Made by a program: the position numbers and the translations under genes. A DNA stretch of 7,847 nucleotides from Planctomycetota bacterium (lineage in GTDB: Bacteria; Planctomycetota; MHYJ01; JACQXL01), in assembly GCA_016208805.1 (NCBI GenBank), contig JACQXL010000197.1:1-7847 (forward strand). Direction: 5' to 3'. Shown here in pieces: positions 6,143 to 7,847 of this stretch. Positions within the stretch are counted from its first letter, which is position 1. Each line of letters starts with the position of its first letter. The notes beneath the pieces were generated by a model, which ran no database searches, was not told the DNA's origin, and was given only the letters and a program-made list of their open reading frames with translations.

Positions 6143-7555
6143 TCAATCTTCCTTCAGCGACAGCCCCATATCCTTGAGCCGGTGTTTAATCTCAGTAAGC
6201 GAGGTCTGGCCGAAGTTCTTAATGCCCAGAAATTGCATTTCGGTCTTCTGAATCAGGTCGGACACGGTATAGACCTTGAGTTTATCCAGTGTGGCGCGGA
6301 CCCGGGCCGACCAGTCTATGGTAAAGACGGATTTCTGCAGGATATTAGATGAACCGGCTGATTCGCCGGACACCTGCGCGCCGACCAGTTCATCAAGCGA
6401 CATAGAGGTAGTGCCGGCCTGGGCCAGGGTCAGGCCCCGGCGGGCCAGCAGTTCTTTTACCTCGGCCAGCGTCTGGTAGCCGACGTCCTCGCACTTCATA
6501 ATCTCATCTTCGGTCTTCTGAATCAGGTCGCCCAGGGTCTTGATTTTCATAGACTCCATACACTTGCGCGCCCTGACCGAGAGCCGGAAATCGCTGATTA
6601 ACTGGTTAAGCAGTTGTCGGGTCTGGTATGCCTTGCGCTTGACGGTCTCGTCATAGCACATCGTCTCGGATGCCCTGACGTCCTTAAGATAGAGCCGGGC
6701 GCGTGGTTCAAGCGGGTTCAAACGCAGGACATCCTCATAACACAGGCGCGCCTGGCGGTAGTCGCCTTTATCTTCGTAGAGCAACCCCAAATTAATCAGG
6801 ACGCTGGTATGCACCGGCTTGTCCGCATACAATTTCTCGTAGAGCCGGAGCGCATCCTCATCGTCGCCGTTCAAGTCCGCATTATAGGCCAGCCGGAAAA
6901 GAGTCGGCTTATGGCCGGAATCCAGATGAAGCGCATTTCGGTATTCCTTGTCCGCTTCCTTATATCTGGCGAACCGCTCCAGGCACAAACCGGTATAATA
7001 GACAATATCCGGGCTGAGACGCCCGCCCGTCTTATAGGGCGGATTGTTCCGGAAATCCTTCTTGACCTTCTGGAGCAACTCCAACGCTTCTTCCACGGCG
7101 CCGAGTTTAATCTTCAAGTCCGCATAAATAACCAGGAACTCCAGGCAGTCTGATTCCGCCCGGTGGAGTTTCTGCGCCAAATCCAGCGCCTTCTGGTAGT
7201 CGCCCTTTTCATTATAGCACAGGGCCAGGAAATAATCCCGCTCGCGGCCGGAATATGCTTCTTCCAGGCACTTGACGGCGTCATCGGTCTTATTCAGAAG
7301 CCAGAGCGCAATGCCCTTGCGGGTCAGCGCCTTGGCCGCGCTGGACAATCGCTTCTGGGCCGTCGGCGAGAAACCGCCGAAGGCGGACTTCTCCAACCTG
7401 CGGTAGACCTGATTGGAACAATATATCGGCTTACGCAAGCCCAGAATCTCGTCCAATTTCAGTTCCTCTTTGGTGAACAGGAAATCAACATCCACATCAA
7501 TCTCTTTCGCCACGGCGGCTTTCTTCGCTACAGGTTTTGTCTTTAACTTTACCAT
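6143..7555 (-). CDS. TPR protein with two RNA polymerase alpha-CTD-like domains (470 aa)
   Basis: The start at 7555 has GAGGAG 9 nt upstream. After a Lys/Ala-rich start (1-17), residues about 75-290 are helical TPR repeats; clear ones include YFLALCYNEKGDYQKALDLA (108-127) and LINLGLLYEDKGDYRQARLC (253-272). Two C-terminal modules then resemble the alpha subunit CTD. The first (about 313-377) has LSVRARKC (325-332), LGDLIQKTEDE (341-351) and VGYQTLAEVKELLARRGL (358-375). The second (about 408-468) has VSDLIQKTEMQ (431-441) and FGQTSLTEIK (448-457). Arg328 and Arg418 align with E. coli alpha Arg265, which contacts UP-element DNA; Asn268 and Lys298 are not kept. No signal peptide or membrane helix is seen, so it is probably cytoplasmic. 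A role in transcription or nucleic-acid binding is inference; TPRs usually mediate protein contacts. It is not rpoA, as the N-terminal assembly domain is absent. Confidence 0.9.
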   Translation of the reverse strand: MVKLKTKPVAKKAAVAKEIDVDVDFLFTKEELKLDEILGLRKPIYCSNQVYRRLEKSAFGGFSPTAQKRLSSAAKALTRKGIALWLLNKTDDAVKCLEEAYSGRERDYFLALCYNEKGDYQKALDLAQKLHRAESDCLEFLVIYADLKIKLGAVEEALELLQKVKKDFRNNPPYKTGGRLSPDIVYYTGLCLERFARYKEADKEYRNALHLDSGHKPTLFRLAYNADLNGDDEDALRLYEKLYADKPVHTSVLINLGLLYEDKGDYRQARLCYEDVLRLNPLEPRARLYLKDVRASETMCYDETVKRKAYQTRQLLNQLISDFRLSVRARKCMESMKIKTLGDLIQKTEDEIMKCEDVGYQTLAEVKELLARRGLTLAQAGTTSMSLDELVGAQVSGESAGSSNILQKSVFTIDWSARVRATLDKLKVYTVSDLIQKTEMQFLGIKNFGQTSLTEIKHRLKDMGLSLKED

Positions 7556-7564
7556 TATTTATCA

Positions 7565-7570
7565 CTCCTC
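7565..7570 (-). promoter_or_regulatory. Ribosome binding site of the TPR/alpha-CTD gene
   Basis: GAGGAG on the minus strand, ending 9 nt before the ATG at 7555. It supports that start. Confidence 0.65.
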
Positions 7571-7585
7571 TTACTCACTGTTAGT

Positions 7586-7616
7586 CCAGCACCTATCCCG
7601 CCGGGATGGGTGCTGG
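7586..7616. repeat. Palindrome A upstream of the TPR/alpha-CTD gene
   Basis: Two 15-nt arms, 7586-7600 (CCAGCACCTATCCCG) and 7602-7616 (CGGGATGGGTGCTGG), are complementary apart from one T/G position that can wobble-pair. Its outer stem is shared with palindrome B. It lies 31 nt before the start codon, so it would be in the 5' leader if transcription starts upstream. Confidence 0.75.
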
Positions 7617-7634
7617 GCGTTACAGTGGAGTTAG

Positions 7635-7704
7635 ACCCAGCACCTATTTTGGCGGGCGAGTCCCCTTACAGGGAATTGTCCTTATGCCAAAATGGGTGCT
7701 GGGT
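7635..7704. repeat. Palindrome B, a longer relative of palindrome A
   Basis: Arms 7635-7653 (ACCCAGCACCTATTTTGGC) and 7686-7704 (GCCAAAATGGGTGCTGGGT) are complementary over 19 nt with one T/G position. The 32-nt loop has a possible small inner stem (TCCC 7661-7664 / GGGA 7671-7674). Both A and B use the arms CCAGCACCTAT and ATGGGTGCTGG and follow a GTTAG, so they look like members of one dispersed family with different cores. Confidence 0.75.
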
Positions 7705-7766
7705 TTCGCTACCTGCCTGCCCTGCCTACCGGCTAATGGCAGTGACTTAAGACGCCTCTGCATAGC

Positions 7767-7844
7767 TTACCTCCACAAATAGTCCTCCCTTAGGTAATCC
7801 GGTTCGTCTCTTAGGATGTCGTGGATAATGTCGCCCAGGACGTT
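7767..7844 (-). other. Short protein-like open stretch, possible gene remnant
   Basis: On the minus strand a 25-codon stretch runs from a TAA at the window edge (7845-7847) to a TAA at 7767-7769. It reads VLGDIIHDILRDEPDYLRED and ends YLWR. Its charged, helical composition looks like a true protein C-terminus, yet it has an in-frame stop before it and no ATG or GTG. It may be the frameshifted tail of a gene to the right, or chance. The 7705-7766 segment between it and palindrome B holds only a short CCTGCC-rich run. Confidence 0.25.
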
Positions 7845-7847
7845 TTA

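Noticed and set aside
6614..7153. Plus-strand open frame of 179 aa
   Set aside because: It lies wholly within the TPR/alpha-CTD gene on the opposite strand and shows no recognisable family.
6143..7555. rpoA (RNA polymerase alpha subunit)
   Set aside because: Only CTD-like modules are present, twice; the N-terminal dimerisation and assembly domain is replaced by TPRs.

Overview
The window carries five genes, all on the minus strand and probably read as one leftward transcription unit from about 7555 down to 591, flanked by repeat-rich non-coding DNA at both ends. In order of transcription they are: a TPR protein with two C-terminal domains like that of the RNA polymerase alpha subunit; a type IV prepilin peptidase (pilD-like); a secreted SpoIVB-type (S55) serine peptidase-like protein; a small four-helix-bundle protein of the 23S rRNA intervening-sequence (IVP/S23) family; and a large secreted beta-propeller/Ig-like protein. 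No rRNA, tRNA, CRISPR array or recognisable transposase was seen.

The organism is a bacterium with moderately GC-rich genes. TPR/alpha-CTD fusions, S55-domain secreted proteins, IVP genes with TTTGGAATTTGG-type tracts and many small intergenic palindromes suggest to me an uncultivated member of the Planctomycetota or a neighbouring PVC lineage such as Omnitrophota. This is inference from gene content, with low to moderate confidence.

Region by region: 1-316 is a strict 22-bp tandem array closed by a small hairpin. 331-543 is AT-rich and dense in TGACA/TGTCA motifs, followed by a weak terminator-like hairpin. 591-2702 is the propeller protein. 2641-3201 is an AT-rich IVP cassette bounded by inverted TTTGGTCATT/ATTTGGAATTTGG tracts and lying between the S55 and propeller genes. 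3212-5128 is the S55 protein, 5194-6045 the prepilin peptidase, 6063-6128 a three-armed palindrome, and 6143-7555 the TPR/alpha-CTD protein. 7556-7847 is non-coding, with two long related hairpins and a short protein-like remnant.

Functionally, the prepilin peptidase, S55 protein and propeller protein all act at or beyond the membrane, and the TPR/alpha-CTD protein could be a regulator. The most notable points are three. The IVP cassette's inverted-repeat tract is read in frame as the hydrophobic core of the propeller protein's signal peptide. The S55 protein appears to have its motifs in circularly permuted order compared with SpoIVB. The TPR protein carries tandem alpha-CTD-like modules.
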